NCBI GenBank assembly: GCA_013398175.1 | Contig: VZRZ01002554.1 | Coordinates: forward strand, 847,108 to 911,107 | Length of the DNA stretch: 64,000 nucleotides | Direction of reading: 5' to 3' | DNA from: Climacteris rufus | Taxonomy: Eukaryota; Chordata; Aves; Passeriformes; Climacteridae | Shown here: in pieces, positions 1-13,100 of the stretch | How positions within the stretch are numbered: the first letter of the stretch is position 1 | Layout of the letters: every line of letters begins with the position of its first letter | Translations under genes and position numbers: made by a program | Notes under the pieces: generated by a model | Seen by the model: the letters and a program-made list of their open reading frames with translations, nothing else | Database searches by the model: none | Told to the model about the DNA's origin: nothing

Positions 1-1760
1 TCAATGTGATTGTGAGTTTATTTTTCGAAAGAGACTTCCTAATTTTCACTTTTTAAAGAGCAAGTTGGATTTATCTGAAGTATCTCTCTTGTGGACGAGT
101 CATAAACATGTATTTTTATGCATACACTTTGGTATTAATCAGCAGTTTCACTTTGATTCACTCCTCTTCTGTTTGCTCCTCATTAAATGTTCCAGCAAAT
201 GAGTTTGTGTTCAGTCCTGTGCTTATTCAATCTTACACATTTTGGCATTCTTTTACCTGTTGAAAGAACAAAACCTATTTCAGGCTGGAGACGAGTGATT
301 TAGGGAGAACACGAACAAAGAGTGAATTTTAAATGAATCATGTGGCCAAGCTGCCCAATCAGAACAGATATAAATCCCAGCAACAAATTGCCCATGAACA
401 GAGAAGGGAAAAGGACTATTTATTTCAATGACTTCACAGATGGACTCACACAATATGTACGTTTGAAAGCAAAAAATGAAATGTAAGTCATCCAAGAAAC
501 AACCTGCTATGAATCAATGACAAAGAAATGTATTTGCAACAAGGAGTCTCAAATAGCAAAATTCTTGCATGAGGCAGCAGGTTTCAGGTTCAAGTCTTGT
601 ATGGGACCAAGGCTTCTGAATGGACCCTTAAGGTAAAATGCAGAAAAAACCTGCCATATTTTCAGCTGTTTTATACTTTTTGGTCAAGATATGGGTATTA
701 AATTTCTTCTTTCCCTGATGTGTCTGATGACTTTTCTGGAATGTTGACAGTTTTGCAAAATGGATGTCCTTTTCATATCTTGGGAAATGTCTGGGCAAAA
801 GTGACCCATGCAGTACAAGCAGTGCAAGCAGAATGACTAAAATCCTGTACACGGCCCTGAACACATAATCTAGGCTAAGTCACAGAGCTGGCTTGCCAAA
901 TGGGCATGAATGAAAACCAACTTCTCTTCCTGCTGGCAGCAAGCTTGGAGGAAAGATGATCTGTTTAAGTCTAGTCTCTTTCCTTGGGCAGTCCCTTGTT
1001 CAAAATTAAAATTAAAATAATACCAGTGTGCCAATATGTTTACTGAAAAGCCCTGCATGGCGCAAGCACTGTGTAGTCCAGGTGACTCTGCCAGAGAGTC
1101 TGCATGGAAAGCCACAGCACAGTTTTCCAACACCATACACTGCCTGCATGGTCCTCTTCTAGAGTCTCTGGCCCTAAGGACCTGAAAACTTCCTGTTTAG
1201 ATTTCAATCAAACACATCTCTCCCAAGAAAGTAAACTGTGGAGAGAATCAAAACTAGTTTCTCCTTGGCTAGGGCAACATAGTTCAGCTTGAAAGAAGGA
1301 TCAGATAGAGGCTGAGTCTTAGTTCAGGTCCATTTCTAAAACCTGATGGTCACTGTGAAGCCCAACACAATATTTTTTACATTGGGAGAAAGTAATGGGT
1401 TTTTCCCCAGCAGCTTAGAGGACTTGTCTGGGATGAGAGGGCACTGGGGTGAAACGTTGCAGCTTTAATGACAAGTTAACCAGGCCTTCTTTGTAAGTGT
1501 GATATATTTGCATGTCTATGGAATATTTGCCACACTCTTTCATGAGGCATTGAAGCCAGGCTTTTGAATACTGAGTAAATCTTTGCTCCTTTTACATGCC
1601 CAGTTTAATTTATTCCATCAGCACTGGCTACATAAAGTCACAAATCTTCCCATGGAACTGTACAAAGCAACCAGCATCAATTCATAATTTCTGATGGTTG
1701 AGCTGCAACTGCCAGGTGGCCAGGAGTAGGTGCTCTTCATCTTTTTCTTAGGTTTCATAT

Positions 1761-1808
1761 AATAAAGTGAATAATTGGGGTAATCAATTTAGAAAAAAAA
1801 AAAAAAAA
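1761..1808 (+). other. Poly(A) signal plus A16 run, possible retroposed 3' end
   Basis: A canonical AATAAA (1761-1766) is followed 26 bases later by 16 consecutive A residues (1793-1808). That order and spacing match the 3' end of a cleaved, polyadenylated transcript copied back into DNA. I could not identify a parent gene in the sequence upstream, and no convincing target-site duplication was found. The ten bases just after the A run (GCTGCACCTG) resemble 1702-1711 (GCTGCAACTG) at 9 of 10 positions. That pair would imply an insert of only about 80 bp, so it may be coincidence. A chance A run is the alternative. Confidence 0.3.
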
Positions 1809-2524
1809 GCTGCACCTGTTTAGCTTACAGCAGAATCTGGAGAGCAGAATCTACCGATTAGAGACAACATCCTGGTTGGTAAGAAGCCTTGATTGAAACA
1901 GAAGCAGAAAGATCTTGGAGTTCATGGGGAATGTAAACACATGTAATGTTCAACCATCTCTCCAGCACTGCTCAGTCATTTGTCACTGAAGATCTGCAGA
2001 AAGACAAGGTGTCTCATGAGGTTTCACCTCCACTGACTGGGGACTGTGACAGGTAATCATGGGAAGAATCAAATGTGATCCTTTCTAGTCCCAGCCTTCA
2101 AACTTGGCAGAGAGCTATTTTCAGCTACCCTGAACATTTGGTTTATCAGAGAATAAGATTTGAAGAATTTAGGATGTTCAAGAGAAGAAATGTTTCTAAA
2201 ATAAGCATCTTAACAAAAGTGCTCTTGAAGTAGTCTGGATTGTCTCCTTCCCTCTCCTGTCTTCTGATAAGAAAACACTCTGGAGGAAGCACACCTGTAT
2301 TGGGAGTAGCTTCCTCATGGTTTTCAGACAGTGGCGGTGGGTAACCAGTAGCTTGAAAGAGGACCCCATGGATAACATGCTGAGGAAGTAATCCAGGATG
2401 GATGTGAGAGTGTTACAGAGAGTCCTCTTCCATACTGCCTGGCAGACTCAACAAGTTGGAGCCTACCCTGCAGTAGACTTGGGTCTTTAATTACCCTGGG
2501 TAAGTGCTTACTCATGAGGGAAAA

Positions 2525-2560
2525 GGGGTGTGTGGGGGGGGGGGGTGGTGGGGTGGTGGG
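2525..2560 (+). repeat. G-rich low-complexity tract, G-quadruplex-prone
   Basis: Four G runs of at least three (2525-2528, 2534-2545 with 12 Gs, 2550-2553, 2558-2560) are separated by short loops of T and G. This meets the usual G3+N1-7 pattern for a potential intramolecular G-quadruplex on the + strand. The minus-strand frame through it encodes only a proline/threonine/histidine-rich string and is not a gene. Confidence 0.75.
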
Positions 2561-3422
2561 CATGAACCTCATGCATTAGCCAAATCCCACTACCTTTGGA
2601 TGTACATTGCTATCTGCCATGGGAACTGAAGGAGTAACTGGCAGAGGTAGTATGTTGTTATTTTACAAGAACAGATGGTTAAAGGGAGATGTGATACATA
2701 AATGTCTCTGGCAGCCAGAAAAAATATATGGACGTTCAAAATCCTGGCTCCTCTTCCTGATTCTGGGAGGAAACGTGGCCTAAGCCAGTACACTCAACAC
2801 GATCAATCACTTAGATTTTAGTATGCAATCTTTCTAAAAGGCATATTGTCATAAAAGTGATCCTAACTTTGTATACATCTTTTCGAAAATCTCTCCATAA
2901 ACTTATTTTTAAAATGTATAAATGGTCTCTATCTGTCTCCTCAGGCACCAATATTGATCTGATTTAAATGGAAAACTGAAAAAATGAGGGGTTGAGACTA
3001 AAAGCCATGACCTTCCACAAGGCTGGCAGCTCATTACGCTTTTCTATAGCTCTAAGAACAAATACTGTTGTTACCACCTATATTGCTGGTTTTTTGCAGT
3101 TATGCCCTTCTATTTAGGATTTCAAGTCATCTGCCTGCCATGTAAAAAATTTATTGTACAGACTGGCACTTTTCAGAAGCGCAGAGACTTTGGTATCTGG
3201 ACCACATGCATATTGCCATAAAGCCATGTCCATGGTTTTAAATGCAACATAACAGAACCTCCTTCTTTCCCAGTTCATTCCCTCTCAGGTTTCCTCCTGA
3301 AAGCCTTAAGATTTAGACTGTTTCAAGAAAAACAGTTAGGGAAAAAATGTCTGGTTTAGAAGAGTAATTTACTTTCCTCCAGCTCCTTTTTCAGAAATGG
3401 CCAGACTGTTAAAACATTAATT

Positions 3423-3524
3423 ACAAAAAAAAAAAAAAAAGAAAACCCACCAAAAAAATCCCCCCCCCCCAAAAAAAAAAAAAAAAAACCCCCAAAAAAA
3501 ACCCTCCCCCCCCCAGAAAAAAAA
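3423..3524. repeat. Alternating poly(A)/poly(C) tract
   Basis: About 100 bp built almost only from runs of A and C: A16 (3425-3440), C11 (3460-3470), A18 (3471-3488), C5, A8, then C9 (3506-3514) and A8 to 3524. It is simple sequence, but not a normal short tandem repeat with one fixed unit. The glycine/phenylalanine-rich minus-strand frames through it are artefacts of composition. Run lengths may be unreliable because such tracts are hard to sequence. Confidence 0.85.
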
Positions 3525-4311
3525 GCCAGCCTGAGGCAGAGCATGAACATGGAAAGTTGCAGACCAAATAATTAAAATTTGACAAAGCTATAAATCCACG
3601 AAAAGAAGAACTTCCACTGGAGAGCATTAAGAAAAAGTTTAATTCCCATAATGTTATTCTCACTGTTAATTACATAACACATTAATAAATGGGTAGGGGT
3701 TGTTATTCACAGAGGTGGATTTGGCTTACTGCCCCTTAGGAATTCACTCTCTCATAGCAGCTGCTGGAAGAAATGTTATCTGCTGGGCAGACACTGCTGT
3801 GTTGTTTGGAACTGCCAGAAAGGAGTAAGGTCCCATGTAAGGTTATGAACCCCTTTTCACCTTGTGTTATGCATCATCAATCTTTAAACATGATGTTCCC
3901 GTTCACATTCAAGCAAATACCACACTGCCATAAAAGTCTCTTAAAAAAATGTAATAAAATCATGAAACCAGTTATAAAAGCAGCAAATAGAGAAGATGTT
4001 TCATTGTAATAAGCTCAAATGAGAGATAATGATCTAAATATCTCCACATTTTAGGAAAATGTACACCTGGAACCTACCCAGGACTTTCACAATGGACTGA
4101 ACCAGCTCCTTCAGACTCTGGGAAAGTTCAGACCCATGTTCCCACTCCCTGGCTCGGAACCATCTCAGCTTTGATCTTGTGTGTATTTCATCATGTTGCA
4201 CACCACTGCTCTCCTATTGTGGCTCAAGTTGATTGCGTCATTTGAGAAAAGTGGCACAGAAGGTGTGGGGGAAAAAAAGGGTGTGTGGGACCATTTTTGT
4301 TCCCTGCTCAC

Positions 4312-4388
4312 CACATACACACACACGTACATAAAGTAAGAAAAAAGATAAAAGAAAGAAAAGGAAGAGAGGGAGAAGGAGGAGGTGG
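4312..4388. repeat. Short CA repeat next to a homopurine tract
   Basis: An imperfect (CA)n run at 4312-4326 is followed by about 50 bases that are almost entirely A and G (4336-4388). Purine tracts of this kind arise from simple-sequence expansion and can adopt unusual helical forms. Confidence 0.7.
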
Positions 4389-6638
4389 CACATGATACCA
4401 TTTGAGTCATTTTCCCCAAGATGTGTTACTGCAAGGGTGAAATGCTGCCATCATGGCATTTATTAAGTCTCAGTGAGGAGTTATGGGCCTGAAGAGGGGA
4501 TTTCCCCAAGAAATTTTGTGACTTAGTGTTATGCAGGAACTAAGACCCTGTGAGTTCTAATGGTCACTGAGAGCTTTAAAGACATTTCAGCATGCTCACA
4601 AGACACACTCTCAGGAGTTTCTCATTGAGCAGGCTGCAACTCACATCCCAGGAGATGGATACATTCCATTGGCATCCCAGTTGCTTGGGCAAAAATCAAG
4701 ACTGGGGCTCCTGGTTCCTGTCTCAGACTGGAACCAGTCGGAGTCTGTGATGATGTTTCCAACAACATATTTGTTTGGTTCTCTCCATGAGCTCAGCCTG
4801 AATCCTACTGATTTGGAAAAATGAGACAGAGCAAATGGCCCAGCTTGGGAGTGTTTCCTAAAGGCTGATATGACACATAGAAACAGGAGCTTACTTGCCT
4901 GAAAGAGCACTGGCACCATAAGGGATCTTTGAGCGAGTTTGACTTCTATGTGTTCAGGGCACCAATATTATGTTTCACAAGGTTCTAGTCACAGCCTCTA
5001 AATTGTCCAGTTAACCTGGGCTTAATCCCACTACAGAAAATAAAAGAAAAAACCTCTTGAATCCATTATGTTCTTTAACTCAAATATTTTACTGAAGAAG
5101 TTGCTTTTAGTTCCAGTTCCCCAGGTTACAATGTCAATTAAGAAATATTTTGTGTCAATGTTTTGAACAGACACCAGAAGAGATGGAATCTTCACTAGTG
5201 AGCACTGAACAAATGAAATAGCTGTATCTGCCCCACACCTCTGCTCCTGCAAATGCTTACTAACCTCTGAGGAGCTATGAAGGGAAGTGCCACAGAGAGC
5301 AGAAGACCTCCTCTTCCTTGCTTCATTCACCTTAAACCCACACAGAGCAGTAACTCAGGGCAGTATGCTCCCTGAGTTGTGATTTCAAGGGAAGGTAGCC
5401 CTACATCCATAGTACAACCTGGCTCTAATGACTCCTTGGTAAAAAAGCAACAGGAGTTTCTTAGTGGTAAACAGTATTAATCACAATTTCCCATCGGTGC
5501 AGCCTATTATGAAGCGATTACAGACTGTTTACAAGGAGGGAAGAAGGGAGGGTGTCAGGGGGTGGTATTTGCTTTGGCAACCATTCATTTCCCAAAATCC
5601 CTGGGAACCATATTCCTGGTTTAATTACATGGAAATCTCTGAGGTCAAAGGACTGAAACAAAGTATAATTTCTTTCTCACTTCCTTGTTCCACAATCTCC
5701 TTTCTCTGCCTCTGTCAGCCCGTGGCAGAGAGTGACACTGTCTGCAAAGACCTTTAACCTTCCCTCAGAAGATGTTTGCTGTCTACTGATGGCACCCTAT
5801 GGCCTGTTGAGTAGACTTTGGAATTTGGGTGAACATTTTGGTTTACTCAAGTCCATTTAATTCTCCTGGTTTTGGGCACAATCTTGTGTTGCTGCTGTCA
5901 CTCCTCTGTTTCTCAATACAAACATTGTCAGGCAGTTTCTTTGTAGAATGAAGTGCCTACAAACAAGGTAGGTTGTGTTGTGCCTGGCAAACTTCCAGGA
6001 ATATTCCAGGAACTTTTCTTAAATAAAATTAATTTTTGCTGAGGTGGACTTTTATCATCAAGCCAAAAGTATAGGGATCAGAGCAAATGAATGATTAGAA
6101 ATAAACAGAACCAGTGGGATTACTAGTCCGTTTTACCATTCTTTGGAATTTTCTGGTTGCTCCAACACTGAGTCAAATTGATTTCCCACCCTTCCCAATC
6201 CCACATACATTTTTCTTGTTGCAAATGTAATCGCTCTATAGTTTTTCCAAAAAGAAACAAAAAATTACAAGCACAAAATTTCATTTTTCCTTCTCCAAAT
6301 ATGAAATATAACAGTTTGGTATTTGTGATGATATTTGTCACTTTTATGGAGGTTTGGAAGTAGTGGTATTTATCAGTGCTTTTAAGCAACTCGTTGTAAC
6401 CAAGACTCTGTAGGAAGACTATTCCACTATGACACTAGGGTGTGTTCAGGGTACATAACCATTCACTGTGCAGAAATTGTTTTACTAGGCGTGCTGGGGA
6501 AACAAAAGGGAAAAGAGACAAAAATACTATTTTAATCTCACAGAAGAACAAATAAGACGGAGATGGCATAGAAGATCTCTGAAACAGAGTTTAAATACCA
6601 CAGTTAAAAACTCATAAAATACAGGAAAAGGCATGATT

Positions 6639-6675
6639 CACACACACTCACACACACGCACACACACACACGCAC
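6639..6675. repeat. (CA)n microsatellite, interrupted
   Basis: About 18 CA dinucleotides interrupted by single CT and CG units (CACTCA, CACGCA). The interruptions suggest an old repeat that is unlikely to be very polymorphic. Confidence 0.85.
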
Positions 6676-9589
6676 TCTTCCTCTGGGAACTCCTGCTGAC
6701 AGAAGGAGCTGAAGATAGTCAGCACATTGCAGGATTTAGCTCAGGCTCTTCCAGCAAAGTAAAATGGATTGAAATTGAGATTTGTAATACATGTTCTACC
6801 ACTGAAGGAAAATTATTGAGGGAAGTGGAGTGCTGTGCTAATTCCAGGTCTTGCAGAGAGCACCTTGTCTGCAGAGGGAAAAAAAGTGATTGTGAATAGG
6901 TGCAATATACAACCTCAGGAACAATTAACTGCAGATGAAAGATTTAATGGATTTTCAAAGTTTCCATCACTCAGGCATAGGGAGGGGCTTTTTAAACATA
7001 AGCCAGTGACAAATTGCTGGAGAAAACACAGCCAAAGGAATGGTTTCATTTTAACATCAGGAGTTAATCGACCCAGCATAATCACACACTTTGGTTATAT
7101 TTATCTAATATAATTCACTGAGAAAAATTCTTGAGTCAAAATAGCAGGTTTCCAGAGTCAGTCAGGGAGCCTGTTAAATAAATACCACGTTTTGAGGGGA
7201 AATATATCAAAAGGAAGTTTCACTTTTCTGAAGTGAAAGGTCTGAGCCCCAGCATTTTTCTCTCTGCTGTTCAATTCCACAAACATCTGAATTAAGGCAA
7301 TCTGCTTGCTACTGAATACTCCCAATGAAACCAGAAAATGAGGGAGTATCCCCAAAAGAAAATACTCGTTGCTCAGGCAAGGCACTACACAGAAAACTGC
7401 CCCTTGCATGGCCACCTTCTGATTTTGTGCTCAGGACAAAATTTCAATGCCAAATTCTGTGTTTAGCAGTTGTCTTCACTGCAGCGAGGCCAAACTAGAG
7501 ATATGAAAAACTTTAAAAGATAAAATGGCTTAGTTAAGAAAGAGTGTCCTTTAGATGTTATTCTGGAATGGTAAATTTATGTGCCCAAACGATCAGCTGT
7601 CATCGTGTCTGCATCTGAGGCAAACAAGATATTTCAGAGGAAACCTGACCAGATCCGAGCAGAACTATTGGAGGGGCTCTAAGAAACTTTGTGTGATAAC
7701 TTACACTCTTGCTCTCAGGCCCTGAGCTTAGCAAGAATATCCCATTTCTGCACCAGGTGCATATGTCAACTCCAAGTCTCCCAGGTAGAGATATACAACC
7801 TTTTTTCAAACAGGCACTTTACATAAATTTATCTTCAAGAACTACTACCAAAAGATGCAAAAAAATTGAAAGACCATTGTAAGTTGTTAATTTAGGACAG
7901 CACTATTCTGAGAGCATTTTTAGTGGTTGGTTGCTTTCCACTACTTGCTCCACTGAAGGGGGCTCATTGCTATTTCATCAGTCCCTGTGCTACCAGTAGC
8001 TGAAAGGGCACATGCAAAGATATATTCACTCCATGCAGCCTCTCTTTCTCTTAATTCTTTGGTAAACTTTAGCTTATGACCAACTTCAAAGATGGGAGTT
8101 AGAATATATGTATGTTTAGCTTGGCCATTCTTGTGGGTTTTTTTTGAATGATAAATTCTTTTTGAGTATGGCAGAGAAGGAAAGTGATCTAGGGCTATGT
8201 TCAAGGAGTATTTCAAGATGAGATGTTTCTACATAGGTATTCCCTGAAACATGTATCTTCCACTTTGAACACGGGGGAATGGCTGAAATTTTTGATGATT
8301 TTTTTTCTGCTGGTAATAAATTCAGTCACACAAAGCCTGTTCTAGGAACAAGGAGACTGTAAGCTGAGAAGATGATTATTTCCAATGGTAGTTTAAATTT
8401 TGCATAAAACAGAATAACACAGGGAAAGAGATTTTGGAGAGATTAGAAAATAGGTATTGCAAGAGGCTTTGAATGAAGATAAATGGAGTGGGGAAGAGAG
8501 CTATCTGGGAGACTGACAAGGATGCCAGAGGGGGATGGAAAACATGAGAGCTGGCCAAATCAAGTAACAAAGAAAGTGTGCCTCTGATGGTCCAAGGACT
8601 TTGTTAAGAGGCAGCCAAGGTCAGGGAGACCTGGAACAAAGGGACCCAGGGAAGACCCCTCCAAAGTGCTGACAAGGAGGGAGAGAGGTCAGTAAATGGA
8701 GACACTGCTGGGAGCTTTGTCTTGGACTCTGAAGTGAGGATCCAGATGATGTCTAAGTTATTTGGAGAGATGGAAGAAAACTGTTCTGAGGGGAGATGGT
8801 GAAAGAGGTTTCTTGAAAAAAACTGAGGAAGCAAATGGTTTTACCAGAAGGGCTCCTTGAAAATCCTGCCTTTTAGAAATAATCTGCAATGAAATGTTTC
8901 TCTCTCCTGGACTCCTACTGCCTTGGAAGCTCTCTGCAAACCAGCTGTGTCTCTTTACTTTCACACATTGTATGGTTCTTTTCCCCAACACACAGCAGAG
9001 GCAAAGACTGGAGGACAGGGCTTATCCCTCAGCCTCAGGTGGGTATTAATCACTCTGCGTGGCCCAGCTTGATGCCAATGGCAGATAAACACAACACATT
9101 TATCTGTGCTCAGCGAGACTGTTGGATATGACACTAATCTCTTTTGATTTAAAGTTCTTTACACTGTGGAGGAGGTGAGTGCATTTTGTCAAAACTAAGA
9201 AACACTCTGCATACTGAGGAAAACACTGGAGCATCTTAAAACAGGCAATCTTTATTTTTCCAAAACCTCCAGAGAGCTTGGAGCATTTTCCTGGGCCCTT
9301 TCCTAGCATCCTTCTAATTGCTAATTCCATTCCCCTACTTGGATATCTCTGAGCTACTGCCACTTCCTAATGTCCACACTTCTAGAGAAACTCTTGGGGT
9401 TTTTGCACAATTCCTGCAGAAACTAAGCTGAAGGAATATCTTCATGTATCTTGCAATAAGTCCATCATCTTGGTCAATACATATTTCCCTTGGTAAAAAA
9501 CTTTTTCCTCCCCTCCTCTCACTTATCTCAATGGGTTTATTATTATCAAGGGATTGAAACACACTTTTCAACCTCTAATTAATTTTTGC

Positions 9590-10170
9590 ACTTGATATGA
9601 GGCTGCTTGACAGCTTGTTGCATCAGTAAACACTTGAAAGCCAAGGAGCCTTGACCCAGACTAGGCCCATTGCCCCTTTTTTAAATGGTGGAGATCTATG
9701 TGATGTGCAAAGGGTTACCTAGAGAGAGGTCTTCTGGCTGACACAACCTCCTCCCTCAGTAAACACTGCAGAGGGTTAAATACATAATAAACCCAGTGGG
9801 GAAGGAGAGGGGAAGAGAGGGCTAGCCAAGCTGTTTCTTGTGCAGCAGTGCCAAACTGGTTATTTATAGCATCCTGGACCAGTGTCTGCCATTTTCCCTT
9901 TTCTCACTCCCTGTGAGGTGAGAGGCATTTTCACTTTCCCCTGCTCCCTCTCTCACAATTTTGGCAGCTCCTCTCCTTGAACTTGACCGAACACAGCCAA
10001 CCTCAACACAGCTGTTTGATAAACAGAAACAGGGGCAGCAGGCCGGGCTTTGAAGAGGCTTTTGCAGAGCAATAACTGCAGGTTTGAATAATGGTGCACA
10101 GTTGACTGAAGGCTCCTCTCATTTGGAAGGACATCAGGCAAAAGCAAGAGTTCGTCAACTAATTAGCAAA
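9590..10170. promoter_or_regulatory. Candidate cis-regulatory block
   Basis: No coding frame is recognised, but the stretch carries many motifs close together. TTATTTATAG at 9860-9869 fits the MEF2 consensus exactly and, read on the minus strand, contains the TATA box TATAAATA. Further on are CAGCTG-type E-boxes and a homeodomain-type CTAATTAG (about 10159-10166). Low CpG and mixed, non-repetitive composition fit an enhancer or a conserved non-coding element. This is a motif reading only. Chance occurrence is quite possible. Confidence 0.25.
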
Positions 10171-13100
10171 AATGGAGAGAAGAAAGAAGCCAAGACAAAC
10201 AGGGGCTTTTGAAATGGTGCTCACTTTGTGGCCTCTCTTGCAAACATTCAGTTATACACATGCACATGCACACACAGTAAAGGATTCGCCTCATATATGT
10301 GTTTAAGCAAGTTTGGTATCATGCTGAGACTTTGGAGGAGGCTCTTGGCAGATCCAGGCAGAAGAGAAAGCATGACACAGGTGAGAAAAATTGCTTTTTA
10401 CACAGAATTCAGAACATTTCACCTGCATTTCTTCTTCCTTGTTTTGTTTCCCTATGTACAACTTACAGATACAAAATGGGGTAACAGTATTAGAGAAAAT
10501 AAAATTTAAAAACATTCAAAGTTGGGAGAAAGTGAAAACAGTAGAAAAAGTATCTACTAATATTTGCAAAAACCTTGGAAATGCAAAACACAGCCAAGAA
10601 ATTTACCAACCTAACTGCATGCACAAGTTACCATCTTCTGATGTGGCAAGTGTTTTAGAAAAGTAAACTCCTTCCAATGGGATGGACAGAGGGAAGAATT
10701 GTTATATTTTTTAAGTAAGTTTCTTTCTTTTACCCAGGCTTTTAGGCTTTTAGGATTGCATCAAGATGTGAAACAGGTTTAAGAGGAAAGGCTGGTGCTC
10801 TCAAAATGTATCAATACCTGCATTCTAAAGCTTCTGGGACATCTAACTCAAAGCTCAGTTCTAGTTTGCTAAATTAGCCTTTTGTGTTAGAGTCAGCCTT
10901 GGACATCTGGTAGTAAAGGAGTTTCATCCTTGCTTATTTAGACACCATCCCTTCAAGGGGAAAAGTATCTGATGAAACCCAAAGCTCACATTAAGACCTA
11001 TCACCCCCAAAGCTTATGTTAAGCCATATCACCCTAATGCATGCTTGTTCCTACTCTTGTACATTGCCCACTCATGTTTTCAGTATCTCTGGAAGTGGAT
11101 TTCCATTCTCCCCTTTATCGTGTTTCCCACTGATCTGGGAACCCCACACCCGAAGATTTGTCAGACTGTTTTTTTTCCTGTCCACCTGTAATTTTTTCAC
11201 TGGAGGCGAGGAATGGAGTAATGAAGGACAATCTCATGACTACATATTTTCCTCAGCTTCTAACATAGGCAGGACTTTGAGGTTCCACAAGCAGCTAGAA
11301 GAATTGCCTTCTGTGAACTTGACGGGGATTAATTTTGCACAAGGTTTTTCTGAAAGCTTGTCAATGGTTTCTAAATTTCAGTGTCAGTGAGTGCCTCTGG
11401 CAATAGGTTAACAGGAGTGTCAAAGAGAGAAGGCTTATCTTTCTTCCACAGGCTGATGCAGTATGGTCATTCAGCCCCAGTTTCCACCTTCAGACCTGGC
11501 CTGGAGTTCTGGCTCCATCACCTGATCAGCCCCAGCCGTTGTGAAGGCGTTTGTTTCTGCTCTCACACTGGGTCATGCCAGGTCTGTAAGACCATGCCTA
11601 TGAAGCAAACATTTAACCTGGGACCCAGGCTCCCCTCTGTATCGTGCTAAGTGCTTCCCTAGCTGAGGAAGTACAGAAACATGTTAGTGCACAGCAGGAC
11701 CTGGAATCAGACTCTGCATGGATGAGAGCTTTGTGGCTAGGTTTTATTTGCTTCAAGCAGTGATATTTAAAGATGTGATCAGACCTTGAAAATGTTTGGC
11801 ACCCAGTGGGATGATGGGAGACTTGCTCTGGCACTGTTTGAACTGGCAGGGAAAATGTAGCATCCACCATCTGCACCAGTGGCATGGTGCCAGGAAGGGT
11901 TTTTTTTGGGTGGTATATATGAGAAAGGCAAAGTTTCACCCCCTTCCAGGCCTCAGCATTGGATGTGGACACAGGCTGTGCTGACAGCAGGCAGCTTTTA
12001 CTGGCACAACAGGTCATGCAGCCCAGGCCTAAACACTGGCAGAAAAGATCTGAATTAATGCCAGCAACAAAGATGGTTTTTTGGACAGTCATCTCAAAGG
12101 AAGGGAACTGGAGACCAGTGATTTGCTGAGCAGCCCTCAGATGCTAATCACTTTCAGCACCTCTAGGTATGAACTGGATTTAGCCTGTCAGTTTCTGAAG
12201 TAAAGCACTCCAAAACCCATTACCTCCTCTCTTCACAGTTCCACCCACAAAGGTCAGCTTGAGGTGCAACCCCACATGAGAGACCGAGCTCATGATATGC
12301 AAGAAGGGGCTGCCATTTCAGAGTCAGGACAAGTCTGATAGTGACATGTTCTTAGATTGTCTCCTCGGATTTGAGACTGGACTAGCAAAAAAGGTTATCT
12401 AGTAGTTTTATATCATTCCAGGATTTTTCCTGGGGACAAATTGTTTTATCCATTAGATGCTTGTCTGTGAAAACAAGCAAAACGAATGTGTCATTTCTTT
12501 ATTTTCTATCTCTCTAATCCATCACTCACTGTAGTAGTATGGCAAATGTCTTTTCAGGCATTTGAAAAACCATTGTTGCAAATTTTGCAAAAGCAGCGTT
12601 CCCTTTCAGAGCAGGTGACATACAGTGCAGAATTTTCAGTGTGTTTTCTTCTTTGTCTTGGCACAAGAAAAACTTGACTCCAGGCACCTACAGAGGACTT
12701 GATATGCTTTCTTTGCAGTGCATAAAATAACAATCCTTTCAAAATTTTTTTTCAAGCTGTGCAGGACCTACTGCAAGATCCAGCTTCATTGTGAATCAGG
12801 GGAAATTATAATAAATAAACAAGGCAGTTGGGAAATTTGGCTGAAGAGAGGGAATTCCTTACCACAAGAATTGGATAGAGCTCTTAACAATTCCAAAATA
12901 TGCTGCCCTTAGAGCCCTCTCAGCAGGGAAGCAAAGGTAGACACCTGGAGAATACTTCTCTAGAAAGGCGTGTTAGAGAACCTACAGGTGATTGTCACCT
13001 GTGAAGGACAAGTGTAAAAACCATCACCCATCCATAAGTCATGAGCTGGATATGTGGTATTCAGCACTGTCAAGAGCCCAGTCCAAGTGTGGTTCTCTGG

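Larger units (their letters stand above)
1..3422. other. Non-coding stretch, no gene seen
   Basis: I see no coding exon here. Reading frames are under 100 codons, overlap on both strands and have no recognisable domain. The only structures that stand out are a 16-base A run at 1793-1808 and a G-rich tract at 2525-2560, listed separately. The rest looks like ordinary single-copy intergenic or intronic DNA with few CpGs. Confidence 0.7.
3525..9590. other. Non-coding stretch, no gene seen
   Basis: No exon or RNA gene recognised over about 6 kb. Simple sequence is limited to a CA run at 4312-4326 beside a purine tract (4336-4388) and a CA repeat at 6639-6675. Around 5840-6060 the sequence has few CpGs and several ordered AT-rich motifs and could be conserved non-coding DNA, which cannot be tested from one sequence. 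Confidence 0.65.

Noticed and set aside
3356..3663. Glycine/phenylalanine-rich frames over the A/C tract
   Set aside because: Pure translation of simple sequence.
11613..12092. Longest open frame, minus strand, 159 codons
   Set aside because: No recognisable domain, no helpful splice or promoter context, overlapped by a frame on the other strand, and about one frame of this length is expected by chance in 64 kb.
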